Assembly: GCF_021245725.1 (NCBI RefSeq)
Contig: NZ_JAJGSX010000058.1
Span: forward strand, 1 to 39,209
Reading direction: 5' to 3'
DNA length: 39,209 nucleotides
DNA from: Pseudonocardia sp. TRM90224
GTDB taxonomy: Bacteria; Actinomycetota; Actinomycetes; Mycobacteriales; Pseudonocardiaceae
The translations under genes were made by a program, and so were the position numbers. A model generated the notes under the pieces. That model was given only the letters and a program-made list of their open reading frames with translations, was not told the origin of the DNA and searched no databases. The stretch's first letter is position 1. Every line of letters starts with the position of its first letter. Shown piece after piece: positions 9,001 to 14,360 of the stretch.

Positions 9001-11151
9001 GACGGACTCGACCGGGCCCGCAACGGTGTCGTCAGCGGGATGCTGCTGGGCGTCCTGCTGCACATCGCCGCTGCCAGTGACTTCGGCCCGGCCGTCGCGA
9101 TGGCCGGGTTCCTGCCGGTCGGCGGGCGGTGGGTCGGCCGGAGGCAGGCGAGGGCGCCGCCGCGGGTGTGGGCGGCGCGGATCGCGGCCGGGCTCGCCCT
9201 CGCCGTCGCGCTGGTCCTGCTCGTACCGAGCGGCGTTGCCGCTGCCGCCGAGGTCCGGGCACCGGCGGACACCGGTGCGCCCTGGACCGCGGCCGGGGTG
9301 CTCCTGCTGCTCGGGGCTGCCGGCGTGTGGTGGTACCGGACACGCCCCCGCGGGCCCGTCGGTCGGCAGGTCGCCTTCGTCGTCGCCCGCCTCGCGCGCG
9401 CCGTCCACGGGTTTCCCCGACCGCAGGACGCGGAGCGCATGCGCCTGGAGCTGCGGGCCGTCGCCCGCCACCCGGCACTCATCGCGCCTTCACCGACGGC
9501 AGGCGGTGGGCAGGAAAGCCACTTTCCTGCCCGCACAGGGCCTGAAAGTGGCTTTCCTGCCCACCCTGAGCCGGCCGCGGCGATCGTCGGAGAGGGCGTG
9601 GACGCACGGCTGCAGTTGCGTCTGGACGGTGTAGCGGATCTTGCGCAGCGGCTGGTGGAGCTGGCCGCTACGGCCGACGTCGTGCTCTCCGCGCGGGTGG
9701 CCCGGATCTTCGCGATCCGGCTGCACGTCGCCATGGCGGTCACCGCGCGGGTCACCGCACGTCACCACCCCGCAGCCGGGATCGCCCTTGCACTGCGGCT
9801 GTACCCGCAGGTACTCGCCGACCTGCCGCTCCCTGTGGCGAGGCTGTTCGCGGACCTGCTCGCGGATGTCGACCCCGTCGGCGTCCGCGCGCCGGTCGAG
9901 CCCGGCCGGGTCTGGGTCCGCCCCGCGCTGGACGTGCTGGCGACCGTCGTCGCGGGCGGCGCCGCGCTGGTCGTCGGTATGCACCTCGCGCAGGATCTGC
10001 CGCCGCTCTCGCTGGCGCTGGCCGCGATGGGCATCGCGTCGGCGCTGTGGCTGGCCGACGGCGGCGCCCGGTGGGTCCGGGTGACGCTGCGCCGTCTGCA
10101 CGACGATCCCGAAGAGCGCCGGACCCCGACGTCGTACGCCAGCGATCTGACGTTCGTGCTGCAGGTCCTGCTGTGGGGGATCGCCGCCGGCGCCATCGTC
10201 GTCGCCCTGCTGGCCGGGGTCCCGGCCCCGGAGCTGGGCGCTGCCGCTGCCGTCATGGGCGCGGGCCCGCTCGGCGGCCGCGGTCGCGACGCTCGGGAAC
10301 CGGTGGTGTCGAAGGCCGAGGCGGACCGCTACGACCTCGAACTGGCGGCGCGCGTCCGCGCCGACCCGGCGGGCGCTGATGCTGCGATCAGCGAGCTGTT
10401 CACGCGCCACTGGGCTGCGACCGTCGAGTTCGCGCGCGGCCTGGCCAGGTCGCGTGAGGATGCAGAGGACGCCGCGGCCGCAGCGTTCGTCGGCATGGTC
10501 GCCATCCTGCGCCGCGGCTTCGGCCCGGACCAGACAGTGCGCGGCTACCTCGTGACCTCCGCGCGCAATGCGGCTACGTACGCGGCCAGGAAACAGCGCC
10601 GGGAGGTGTCCGACGACGGGCTGGCCGATCTTGCGGGCCCGGAGTCGGCCTCGGCGGGCGCAGCGGCCGAACCGACCGTCAGCGTGAACATGGAGCGGCT
10701 CCGGGACCGATTGCCTGAGCGGTGGCGGCGGGTCCTCGAACTGACCGATGACGACGGCCTGAAGCCGGCGGGCATCGCGCCGGCGTTGGGGATCGCCCCG
10801 AACGCCGTCTCGGCATTGCTGGCCAGAGCCCGCGAAGGCCTTCGCAAGCAGCTGCTCGGCGAGCTGCAACGCAGGTTGTTGCCGGTGCCGACCGGCTCGT
10901 CCAAGACCTGCACCACCTGTGCGGAAGAGCTGCCGGCACACGTCCGCGGCGCCGCGTTGCGGACGGTCCTGGCGAAGCACCTGGCCTGGTGCGCCGACTG
11001 CACCGAGCGCTACGCCGCTCTCGTCGAGCTGGACCGGCGGCTTCGCGCGGTCGTCGCAGAAGAGCTCCCCGTGGGCGACACCGCCCCGGACGACGAGCGG
11101 CCCGCACTCCCGCGGGCCGCTGAACCAAGGGAAAAGGGATCACAACCATGA
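1..11151 (+). CDS. Giant multidomain membrane protein: three MFS-like units, M20D hydrolase, ECF sigma factor and zinc motif
   Basis: A single frame without a stop runs from the left edge to TGA at 11149-11151; the first possible start is GTG at 7, but no ribosome site can be seen and the frame is open upstream, so the gene may be 5' truncated. Residues below count from GTG 7. Three 12-helix MFS-like units lie at about 152-565, 728-1142 and 1628-2038, each preceded by an N-terminal hydrophobic pair and a soluble segment carrying IAG-(I/L)-PADRW. A Thr-rich linker (about 1296-1351) separates units 2 and 3. An M20D amidohydrolase domain follows (about 2198-2605; metal-binding CGHD at 2292-2295, PAEE ending at 2329). 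Then come two copies of a membrane plus soluble module, an ECF sigma region 2/region 4 pair (about 3434-3622) and a C-terminal zinc motif (H-x3-C-x2-C). Domain calls are from motifs; the overall job is unknown. Signalling from membrane to RNA polymerase is inference. Confidence 0.85.
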   Translation, partial: ASVSRARAVAVVVGGGFVAAGSPLWVAVASAVAGAVAVLVWSILRHAPPARPAAAGPQDEAELRAAIELRVARIAGIPADRWVDEQIPLRDALLRLLGDVADQLAQAVPGSGAHQDLVERAAQALASLDAHIDSAQAAGRGAKRRGGLGAWQRWAYLVNTTVSIGVQLATMYSMAILGGASEITAVIAAGVLFTVASLGQVVGMAVVGSAWQRFSTRGMTVATLLGGSVAFVGIAFASGWAVGYYAAAVLAGIAASGNFYLIDALETWVARTTELRRKHGPVVLGEGLVGLAVLGLVTTLVVMNLVTSVLLTTSLPIAALFGAGVAAVLAVTSWLLTPSERWDRPATMTLKELAQGLPKLLKAKPEARRILAVYGTYAFTLGVIDATWRAFFLSSGASAGVTALASGAFIGGGVLLAVLFVGSDLKKAKSGGQAKGILDTSPGEFMVGMAALMAVGGIAVALTQYFTAIPHLGTAVGLYLLETTSTGKLLGLGKMIKTSKVLTGAEQATTRVAGGFVKGGLYVLGAFAGSTIALPAGGWSAVSGLGAVAAVLTFAAVARLAPAATARLPRSIARRALGPGRFVTAAVVAIVVGGVVVAAGAPLWVAVVSGAAGAGAVLRWSVLRRGPPPDPVVPQDEAGLRTAIQLRLDRIAGIPADRWVDEQIPLRDGLVRQLGGVADQLALAAPGSDRHRELLELAVVALASLDAHIDSAQAAGRGAKRRGGLGRLQRWLYVINTTIGIGVQLATMYSMAILGGASEITAVIAAGVLFTVASFGQVVGMAVVGSAWQRFSTRAMTVATLLVASVAFIGIAFASGWAVAYYAAAVLAGIAASGNFYLLDALETWVARTTELRRKQGPVVLGEGVIGLAVLGLVTTLVVMNLVTSVLLSSSLLVAALFGAGTAAVFAVTSWLLTPSERWDRPATLTLKQLAKGLPKVLRAKPEARRILAVYGTYAFTLGLIDATWRAFFLASGASAGVTAMASGAFIGGGVLLAALFVLADLKKAKSGGQSKGILDTSPGEFMVGMAALMAFGGIVVALTQYFTNIPHLGTAVGLYLLETTSTGKLLGLGKMIKTSKVLTAAEQGMTRVAGGFVKGGLYVLGAFAGSTIALPTGGWSAVAGLGAVAAMLTFAAVVRLAPAATAALPRLIAAGIGRGLVRLWRWARSPRALRMLLLVGTALALLVILAGSASADDGSVGAGATVGPLGVLVAGSALTAAAGRIRDIVRAGRLRGPPPHADAPHADAPHDDAQRKNKQHGLKRASVRTGVVLVLAGVVLVLGWWFGPGAAAQPSTTPPVTTTTTHPTTTTTTTTTTTTTTTTTTTTTTTGPTSTTSPTPTTTTTTTTTTTTTTTTDPTAPPPADPTSTSTGGRATEQRPTVAGPPAGGSSAPPVSTSATVAVPSEVTSAATTSGSSGRPTTGPASPTSGSTEQVGPAEPGGGGPARWVWIGVLAGVAAGLVGLLRWQRRGSKAGGGARVAGTVAVAAVVGGVIIAAGGPLWLAVAGAAVAGVLAWSLWRRGPPKDPAAAAPSSADPRSADELRAAIELRRQRIAGLPADRWPVEQVRLRDAWLEFLQRRVDRMASAPAGSVRARAAATGAAAGLARLDNHINTAEAAGRNARWRGGISRGHRWLYVPVTVVSIGLQLYAMYSMSVFGGASPIAALIAAGVLFTVATFGQVVGMAVVGTAYQKFATRKVTVVTLLGAAVVFVGVGFMGGFAPGYYIAAVLAGIAASGNFYLIGALESWVARTTAVRRKHGSVVLGDGVVGISVLGLVGVLVGMNVLTELLQATSVQLAGLVVAAITAAFGVAAWLVMPSERWDRPVQPTLRQMLVLLVELVRHNRLARTVLAVYGLYALTLAAIDVTWRIFFKAAGASLGETLVASGAFIGGGLLLAGVFVVADRRNARSKSDAAGLLQTNPGAFVIAMAALMALGGAIVGFTQHVTGSPIPGTIIGLYMLETTSTGMLLGLGAVVKSASSFTPAQRAALTVANGFVKAALYVVGAFGTVVGVWGPGGWDAVSVVLVVGGLATFTAAANVLPSTLRTLPRLLFGKVLPLVRAVARLLGIGWRAVAGLRVSWGWPTRIAIVVGIAAALILVHALAASAAVPTGGTDVPIARWAYDNAALVLAAVVLVVAVIVHLVRGYRARAPADDDGSRARHMAADRATTAPEAAGSTRPAIEPEPDAVLEDRFVGNSPTWLNLLMAGVAHAALRWYWYLHQHPELSTVEFGTQAYIIEQLRGMGLEPREVAGTGVVVDIGTAGPIVATRADIDALDVEETPGLPFASTVAKVCHACGHDVHTTVMLGLAKVLSQLPEGALRGRVRIIFQPAEEQVSGAAAMVGAGVLDGVEQIFSLHVMPQYLVGQVGTRVGTTNYDGNFLKITVTGKGGHGSRPYQAVNAGLIASAMVLPITARVKQVLRAAGIESNEKGAPVQFAIGKIQAGNAANAIPGTAVLEGTPRTENPEVRRVLDEVLRGIVAEELEKALDRLEAAGEITADQRREVGHHVEFEQAVPAVINDEGSTRLVDDVVLAWLGQAALVAASASEGGDDFSVFLQKVKGMYLSLGTRRDGEEIQDLHSPGYAASLDPAAILAGVRLFAMVVVAALNGPAGTTDLPLPTGPVAAPAATAPTAADPALLPAHAPEDRDASPPGRSPLVRIAAALVSLAPLLLTIAAGTWAPGVVVALVGVTTAVLAASLVHRVLSGLARFVAQAGVTVGLVAAGVIATVRLAAATTHAGSVDSVSSVFSATVWGWLGLAGLVGLVGYLLVRMPTGTDVPVRQVGALLDQVLYVTRLTPTAVPGLAAEMRAVERNGVELVARSPAAPGEIVGVGAGARVRISEAAVAALAVLLRGHPDNPLPELSRRQYRALALQLVIAVAVLNRMAQTQNQDATEIVARNIYYRLLRTQPRLVAQRAVRWLSEVGPIEVKSQPRRTDRRAWIALIAAWLRGMLLGAGGTVFLGPLPVLLLTAVLAVGMWAGARVALLRRTRWAARRLATTGMDGLDRARNGVVSGMLLGVLLHIAAASDFGPAVAMAGFLPVGGRWVGRRQARAPPRVWAARIAAGLALAVALVLLVPSGVAAAAEVRAPADTGAPWTAAGVLLLLGAAGVWWYRTRPRGPVGRQVAFVVARLARAVHGFPRPQDAERMRLELRAVARHPALIAPSPTAGGGQESHFPARTGPESGFPAHPEPAAAIVGEGVDARLQLRLDGVADLAQRLVELAATADVVLSARVARIFAIRLHVAMAVTARVTARHHPAAGIALALRLYPQVLADLPLPVARLFADLLADVDPVGVRAPVEPGRVWVRPALDVLATVVAGGAALVVGMHLAQDLPPLSLALAAMGIASALWLADGGARWVRVTLRRLHDDPEERRTPTSYASDLTFVLQVLLWGIAAGAIVVALLAGVPAPELGAAAAVMGAGPLGGRGRDAREPVVSKAEADRYDLELAARVRADPAGADAAISELFTRHWAATVEFARGLARSREDAEDAAAAAFVGMVAILRRGFGPDQTVRGYLVTSARNAATYAARKQRREVSDDGLADLAGPESASAGAAAEPTVSVNMERLRDRLPERWRRVLELTDDDGLKPAGIAPALGIAPNAVSALLARAREGLRKQLLGELQRRLLPVPTGSSKTCTTCAEELPAHVRGAALRTVLAKHLAWCADCTERYAALVELDRRLRAVVAEELPVGDTAPDDERPALPRAAEPREKGSQP
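10..3471 (+). repeat. In-frame tandem duplication, unit 1731 bp (10-1740 and 1741-3471)
   Basis: Two adjacent units keep a constant offset of 1,731 bp (577 codons) at every landmark I compared: IAGIPADRW (220/1951), the start of the first helix (490/2221) and the DLKKAKSGG loop (1270/3001). No indel is needed across the unit, and long stretches are identical at DNA level, so this is a fairly recent unequal duplication of one MFS-like module. A third, more diverged module follows at an offset of 2,700 bp from unit 2 (4651 for the same landmark). Confidence 0.85.
3892..4059 (+). repeat. Thr-codon low-complexity tract in the giant gene
   Basis: About 56 codons, nearly all ACG, ACC, ACA or ACT, encode an almost pure threonine linker broken by HP, GPTS and SPTP. 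It joins a transmembrane helix (near 3790-3860) to a Pro/Ser/Thr-rich stretch ending in another helix (4330-4385). Its likely role is an extended, possibly O-mannosylated, extracytoplasmic stalk; that is inference. Such tracts are prone to replication slippage. Confidence 0.85.
6600..7830 (+). other. M20D amidohydrolase/aminoacylase domain within the giant protein
   Basis: This is a full-length zinc hydrolase domain of about 410 residues, of the hippurate hydrolase/IAA-amino acid hydrolase type (M20D). Visible family motifs, in order: LHQHPELS, RADIDALDVEE, CHACGHDVHTT (metal ligands), FQPAEEQ (general base plus ligand), LHVMP, GKGGHGSRP (dimerisation/lid domain), EGTPRTEN, and GGDDFSVF followed by DLHSPGY. 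All expected ligand positions look intact, so activity on N-acyl or small peptide amides is plausible. It is bounded by an acidic linker (6430-6590) and a Pro/Ala linker (7830-7950) leading back into membrane helices. Confidence 0.85.
9508..9562 (+). repeat. Double-palindrome element, copy A (inside coding sequence)
   Basis: First hairpin: GGGCAGGAAAG (9508-9518), loop CCA, CTTTCCTGCCC (9522-9532), a perfect 11-bp stem. Second hairpin: GGGCCTGAAAG (9538-9548), loop TGG, CTTTCCTGCCC (9552-9562), a nearly perfect stem. The reading frame passes through, giving a peptide that contains QESHFPA and PESGFPA. The matching position in the upstream paralogous module (near 8455-8500) lacks this peptide, so the element appears inserted. 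Confidence 0.9.
10307..11070 (+). other. ECF sigma-70 domain plus zinc-binding (ZAS-like) tail within the giant protein
   Basis: Region 2-like sequence (LFTRHWAATVEFARGLARS.EDAEDAAAAAF, then VRGYLVTSARNAA) is followed by a region 4 helix-turn-helix (LPERWRRVLEL to LLARAREGLRKQ). A cysteine segment then carries CTTC and H-L-A-W-C-A-D-C, which fits the H-x3-C-x2-C pattern of zinc anti-sigma/zf-HC2 domains. A GTG at 10307 begins exactly at the domain border, so separate internal translation is possible, although no stop separates the domain from the membrane part. Known ECF sigma factors are usually about 180-200 residues and free-standing; a sigma factor at the end of a membrane giant is unusual. 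Confidence 0.8.
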
Positions 11152-11213
11152 TCAGGAATCGCCGTCGGCGGCAGTGGTCCGCCGCGGAACGCCATGATCA
11201 ACTCCGGCTGCGC

Positions 11214-11231
11214 GCAAATCGTTGCTACCCT
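11214..11231 (+). promoter_or_regulatory. LacI-type operator and leaderless -10 for the repressor gene
   Basis: GCAA-ATCG-TTGC at 11214-11225 is an inverted repeat with a 4-bp centre. A site of the same form (GCAA-ACCG-TTGC) precedes the sugar kinase at 12357-12368. It abuts a -10-like TACCCT (11226-11231) placed six bases before GTG 11238, the geometry of a leaderless actinobacterial transcript. Repressor bound here would block its own promoter, so autoregulation is inferred. Confidence 0.6.
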
Positions 11232-11237
11232 GCGGGC

Positions 11238-12290
11238 GTGCCAGGAACCGGTCGCCGCCGTCTCGTCACGATGGCCGACGTCGCATCCAACGCGAACGTG
11301 TCGGTGACCACCGTCTCCCACGTGCTGAACCGCACGCGGAAGGTGGCAGCGCCCACCGAGCAGGCCGTGCTGGCCGCCGTCGCCGCCACCGGCTACGTGC
11401 CGGACGACGTCGTGCGGTCGATGCGCACCGTGGGCACGCGCATGGTCGGGCTGGCGCTGTCGCTCTCGCTGAACCCGTCGTTCAACGAGCTCATCTTGAG
11501 CATCGAGCGCAGCCTGACCCTCTCGGGGTACTCGCTGCTGCTGACCGACACCCACGACGACCCCGCGAGCGAGCTGCGCGCGATTTCCGACCTGCTCGCC
11601 CGGAATGTGGACGCGGTCATTCTGGCGCCTTCCGCTCGCCCGGAACGAGCACTGACCTATTGCGAGCAGCGCAATATCCCGGTAGCGGTGGTCGACCGGA
11701 TCCTGCCCTCACTCGATATCGACCAGGTGGGCTCGGAGAACGTCGAGTCGACCGCCGCGCTCGTCGACCACGTCGTGCACAACGGGCACCGGCGGGTGGC
11801 GATGATCAGCGGCAAGACCGGGCTCACCACCACCACGGAGCGGGTTGCCGGCTACCGGTTGGGCCTGGAGCGCAACGACCTGAAGTTCTCCAGGAAGTAC
11901 CTGGTCAGCGGCGACTCGACGGAGCTGGGCGGGCGCCGCGCGCTGCAGTCGCTGCTGGAGCTGCCCGAGCAGCCGACCGCGGTCGTGTCGGGCAACAACC
12001 AGATGACCATCGGCGTGATGGGTGCGGCGAGGGCGGCCGGCATCACCATTCCGGGAGATCTCGCGCTGATCGGGTACGACGATTTTGCGTGGGCCGACTT
12101 CTTCAGCCCGCGCCTGTCCGTGCTCGCCCAGCCCATCGATGCGATCGGCGATCACGCGGTGCGAATGCTGCTCACCAGGCTCGCCGATCCGGACACCCCG
12201 CACCGGAAGGTCTCGCTGCGGCCCCAGTTCGTGCACCGCGATTCGTGCGGGTGCGTCGAGGGCGAACGCGGCGCGTCTTCAGCCTCCTGA
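11238..12290 (+). CDS. LacI-family transcriptional repressor of the sugar operon
   Basis: A DNA-binding repressor of about 350 residues. The N-terminal helix-turn-helix (MADVASNANVSVTTVSHVLN) and hinge are followed by a periplasmic-binding-protein-like effector domain with typical family landmarks (VGLALS, DAVILAP, IPVAVVDR, HRRVAMISG, ERVAGYR, PTAVVSGN, LALIGYDDF) and a C-terminal Cys-Gly-Cys tail. The frame can be extended back to ATG 11148, which overlaps the stop of the giant gene. I prefer GTG 11238, because TACCCT lies six bases upstream and a palindromic operator overlaps that promoter. ATG 11271 is a shorter alternative. It is followed by a hairpin and then a second operator before the import genes, so it most likely represses frcK-frcBCA until its sugar effector binds. 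The effector itself cannot be read from sequence. Confidence 0.9.
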   Translation: MPGTGRRRLVTMADVASNANVSVTTVSHVLNRTRKVAAPTEQAVLAAVAATGYVPDDVVRSMRTVGTRMVGLALSLSLNPSFNELILSIERSLTLSGYSLLLTDTHDDPASELRAISDLLARNVDAVILAPSARPERALTYCEQRNIPVAVVDRILPSLDIDQVGSENVESTAALVDHVVHNGHRRVAMISGKTGLTTTTERVAGYRLGLERNDLKFSRKYLVSGDSTELGGRRALQSLLELPEQPTAVVSGNNQMTIGVMGAARAAGITIPGDLALIGYDDFAWADFFSPRLSVLAQPIDAIGDHAVRMLLTRLADPDTPHRKVSLRPQFVHRDSCGCVEGERGASSAS

Positions 12291-12293
12291 CCC

Positions 12294-12329
12294 CCGCTGC
12301 TCGTCACGGAGCGTGACGGCTGGCAGCGG
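12294..12329 (+). terminator. Stem-loop after the LacI gene
   Basis: Nested inverted repeats: CCGCTGC (12294-12300) pairs with GCAGCGG (12323-12329), and inside them CGTCACG (12302-12308) pairs with CGTGACG (12312-12318) around a GAG loop. It begins three bases after the repressor stop. There is no U tract, as is common in actinobacteria. It also argues against a kinase start at GTG 12329, which lies at the foot of the stem. Confidence 0.6.
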
Positions 12330-12339
12330 TGCGCACAGG

Positions 12340-12369
12340 TTTGCGCGAGGTATTGCGCAAACCGTTGCG
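12340..12369 (+). promoter_or_regulatory. Operator region before the sugar kinase and import operon
   Basis: Two overlapping dyads. TTTGCGC (12340-12346) and GCGCAAA (12355-12361) are a perfect 7-bp inverted repeat with an 8-bp spacer. CGCAA-ACCG-TTGCG (12356-12369) has the same GCAA-nnCG-TTGC form as the site before the LacI gene. The position between the repressor terminator and the first operon gene makes it the probable control site for the operon. Confidence 0.6.
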
Positions 12370-12376
12370 AGGGTGG

Positions 12377-13153
12377 ATGGTGGCGTCCACCAACACGACG
12401 ACCGGATCGGATGTGGACACGCTCATGCGCCAGCGGGGGGACGGCGCCGACCAGGTCACAGGCCTGGCGGAGCTGGTGGAACGCGCACGTGCGCTCGTCG
12501 TGGACGGGCAACGGGCCGTTCTCGGGATCACCGGCGTGCCGGGCTCCGGCAAGAGCACGCTGGTCGAGTGCCTGCTCGATGAGCTCGCGCCGACGCCGCC
12601 GGCCGGCCTGCCGGCGGGGGACTGGGTCGCGCACGTCCCGATGGACGGGTTCCACCTCGCGGAGAGCGAGCTCGACCGGCTCGGCCGGCGCGACCGGCAG
12701 GGCGCACCGGACACGTTCGACTCGGCCGGGTACGTCGCGCTGCTGCGGAGGGTGACCGCGGACCTCTCCGAGGTCGTGTACGCGCCGACGTTCGACCGCG
12801 ACCACGGCGTGCCCGTCGCCGGCAGCATCCCGGTGCCCCCGGCGGCGCGGCTGATCCTCACCGAGGGCAACTACCTCCTCGTCGACCAGGAGTCGTGGCT
12901 CCCGCTGCGGACGATGCTGGACGAGGTCTGGTACTGCGAGGCCGACGAGGACCGGCGCATCGAGCAGCTGATCCTGCGGCACGTCGTTTTCGGCAAGAGC
13001 CCGGCCGCCGCCGAGGCCTGGGCCCTCGGCCCGGACGAGGCCAACGCGGAACTGATCCGATCGACGCGCGACGAGGCCGATCTCGTCGTGCCGGATTCCG
13101 TGCTGGTCGCCCTCGCCCCCGCGCGGACCGTCGAGCGACGCCGGTCGGCGTGA
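12377..13153 (+). CDS. frcK: P-loop sugar/nucleoside kinase, FrcK-like
   Basis: A kinase of about 258 residues in the uridine kinase/pantothenate kinase-like P-loop group. Walker A is GVPGSGKST (about residues 53-61); an MDGFH motif follows, then FDRDHG and the LTEGNYLL strand. In Sinorhizobium the frcBCAK fructose transport operon carries a kinase of this type; the neighbours here are the matching binding protein, permease and ATPase, so phosphorylation of the imported sugar is the likely role, though direct evidence is lacking. The start is uncertain: GTG 12329 sits in the upstream hairpin, and ATG 12377 (chosen), GTG 12413 and ATG 12425 all precede the conserved core. The binding-protein gene follows after 31 bases. 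Confidence 0.75.
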   Translation: MVASTNTTTGSDVDTLMRQRGDGADQVTGLAELVERARALVVDGQRAVLGITGVPGSGKSTLVECLLDELAPTPPAGLPAGDWVAHVPMDGFHLAESELDRLGRRDRQGAPDTFDSAGYVALLRRVTADLSEVVYAPTFDRDHGVPVAGSIPVPPAARLILTEGNYLLVDQESWLPLRTMLDEVWYCEADEDRRIEQLILRHVVFGKSPAAAEAWALGPDEANAELIRSTRDEADLVVPDSVLVALAPARTVERRRSA

Positions 13154-13184
13154 GCTCGTGCCACCCCTCCCACGAAAGGCTCCG

Positions 13185-14279
13185 ATGATGCAGCTGCTGA
13201 ACCGACCGCGCGCGCTCCCTTCGCGCACCGTCGCCGCCGTCAGCACGGGACTGGTCGCCGCCTGCCTGCTCGCCGCGTGCGGCGGCACGAGCGGCAGCGC
13301 CCCGAGCGGCGGTGGTGCGAACGCTGGTGGTCAGCCCGTCGTCGGGTTGATCACCAAGACGGACACGAACCCGTTCTTCGTCAAGATGCGGGACGGCGCG
13401 CAGCAGGAGGCCGGCCAGTCGGGTGTCGCGCTGCAGACCTTCGCCGGCAAGCAGGACGGCGACAACGAGTCGCAGGTGCAGGCGATCGAGAACCTGATCT
13501 CCGCGGGCGCCAAGGGCTTCCTCATCACCGCGAACGACACCAAGGCGATCATCCCGTCGATCGACCGGGCGCGGCAGGCCGGCATGCTGGTCATCGCGCT
13601 GGACACGCCGCTCGAGCCGGCGAACTCGGCCGACGCGACCTTCGCGACCGACAACTTCCAGGCCGGCGTGCTCATCGGGCAGTGGGCGAAGGCGCGGTTC
13701 GAGAAGGACGGCAAGACCGCCCGCATCGCGATGCTCGACATCAACGCCAACCAGGTCTCCGTCGACGTCCAGCGCGACCAGGGCTTCCTCACCGGGTTCG
13801 GGGTCGAGGTCGGCGACAAGAACCGGATCGGCGACGAGTCGGACCCGCGGATCGCCGGCCACGAGGCGACGAACGGGGACGAGGAGGGCGGGCGCACCGC
13901 GATGGAGAACCTCCTGCAGAAGGACCCCACGATCAACCTGGTCTACACGATCAACGAGCCCGCCGCGGCCGGTGCCTACGAGGCGCTCAAGGCGGCCGGT
14001 GTCGAGAAGCAGGTGACGATCGTGTCGGTCGACGGCGGCTGCCCCGGCGTGGAGGCGGTCAAGGCCGGCCGCATCGGAGCGACGTCGCAGCAGTACCCGC
14101 TGAAGATGTCGCAGCTGGGTGTCGAGGCCATCGCGCAGTTCGCGAAGGACGGCACCAAGCCGGCCCCCACGGCCGGCAAGGACTTCTTCGACACCGGCGT
14201 CAACCTCATCACCGACTCCCCGCAGACAGGCGTCGAATCGAAGGACACCGCGTTCGGCGCGCAGAACTGCTGGGGCTGA
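13185..14279 (+). CDS. frcB: Sugar ABC transporter substrate-binding lipoprotein, FrcB-like
   Basis: A 364-residue class I (ribose/fructose type) solute-binding protein. ATG 13185 has GAAAGG five bases upstream. A lipoprotein signal peptide ends in LLAAC with the modified Cys at about residue 32, followed by a Gly/Ser-rich linker. The binding fold carries TNPFFVKM, the AIENLI.AGAKG segment, LVIALDTPLEP, a hinge near INEPAAAGAYEALK, and VDGGCPGV. These segments match what I recall of FrcB-type fructose-binding proteins, but ribose or another monosaccharide cannot be excluded. It captures sugar outside the membrane and delivers it to the permease encoded next. A strong hairpin separates it from the permease gene. 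Confidence 0.85.
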   Translation: MMQLLNRPRALPSRTVAAVSTGLVAACLLAACGGTSGSAPSGGGANAGGQPVVGLITKTDTNPFFVKMRDGAQQEAGQSGVALQTFAGKQDGDNESQVQAIENLISAGAKGFLITANDTKAIIPSIDRARQAGMLVIALDTPLEPANSADATFATDNFQAGVLIGQWAKARFEKDGKTARIAMLDINANQVSVDVQRDQGFLTGFGVEVGDKNRIGDESDPRIAGHEATNGDEEGGRTAMENLLQKDPTINLVYTINEPAAAGAYEALKAAGVEKQVTIVSVDGGCPGVEAVKAGRIGATSQQYPLKMSQLGVEAIAQFAKDGTKPAPTAGKDFFDTGVNLITDSPQTGVESKDTAFGAQNCWG

Positions 14280-14285
14280 GACCGT

Positions 14286-14321
14286 CGCGGCCGGGCCGAC
14301 CCGAAGAACGGCCCGGCCGCG
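14286..14321 (+). terminator. Strong intercistronic hairpin between frcB and frcC
   Basis: CGCGGCCGGGCC (14286-14297) and GGCCCGGCCGCG (14310-14321) form a perfect 12-bp GC stem with a 12-base loop. Such hairpins between a binding-protein gene and its permease commonly stabilise the upstream mRNA or partly terminate, giving more binding protein than transporter. That role is inferred from position. Confidence 0.75.
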
Positions 14322-14360
14322 GCGCTAGGAGGGCGCTCCCAGGAAGGATCAAGCAAGATC

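Noticed and set aside
12329..12376. Kinase start at GTG 12329
   Set aside because: It lies in the terminator-like stem and upstream of the operator dyads, with no ribosome site at proper distance.
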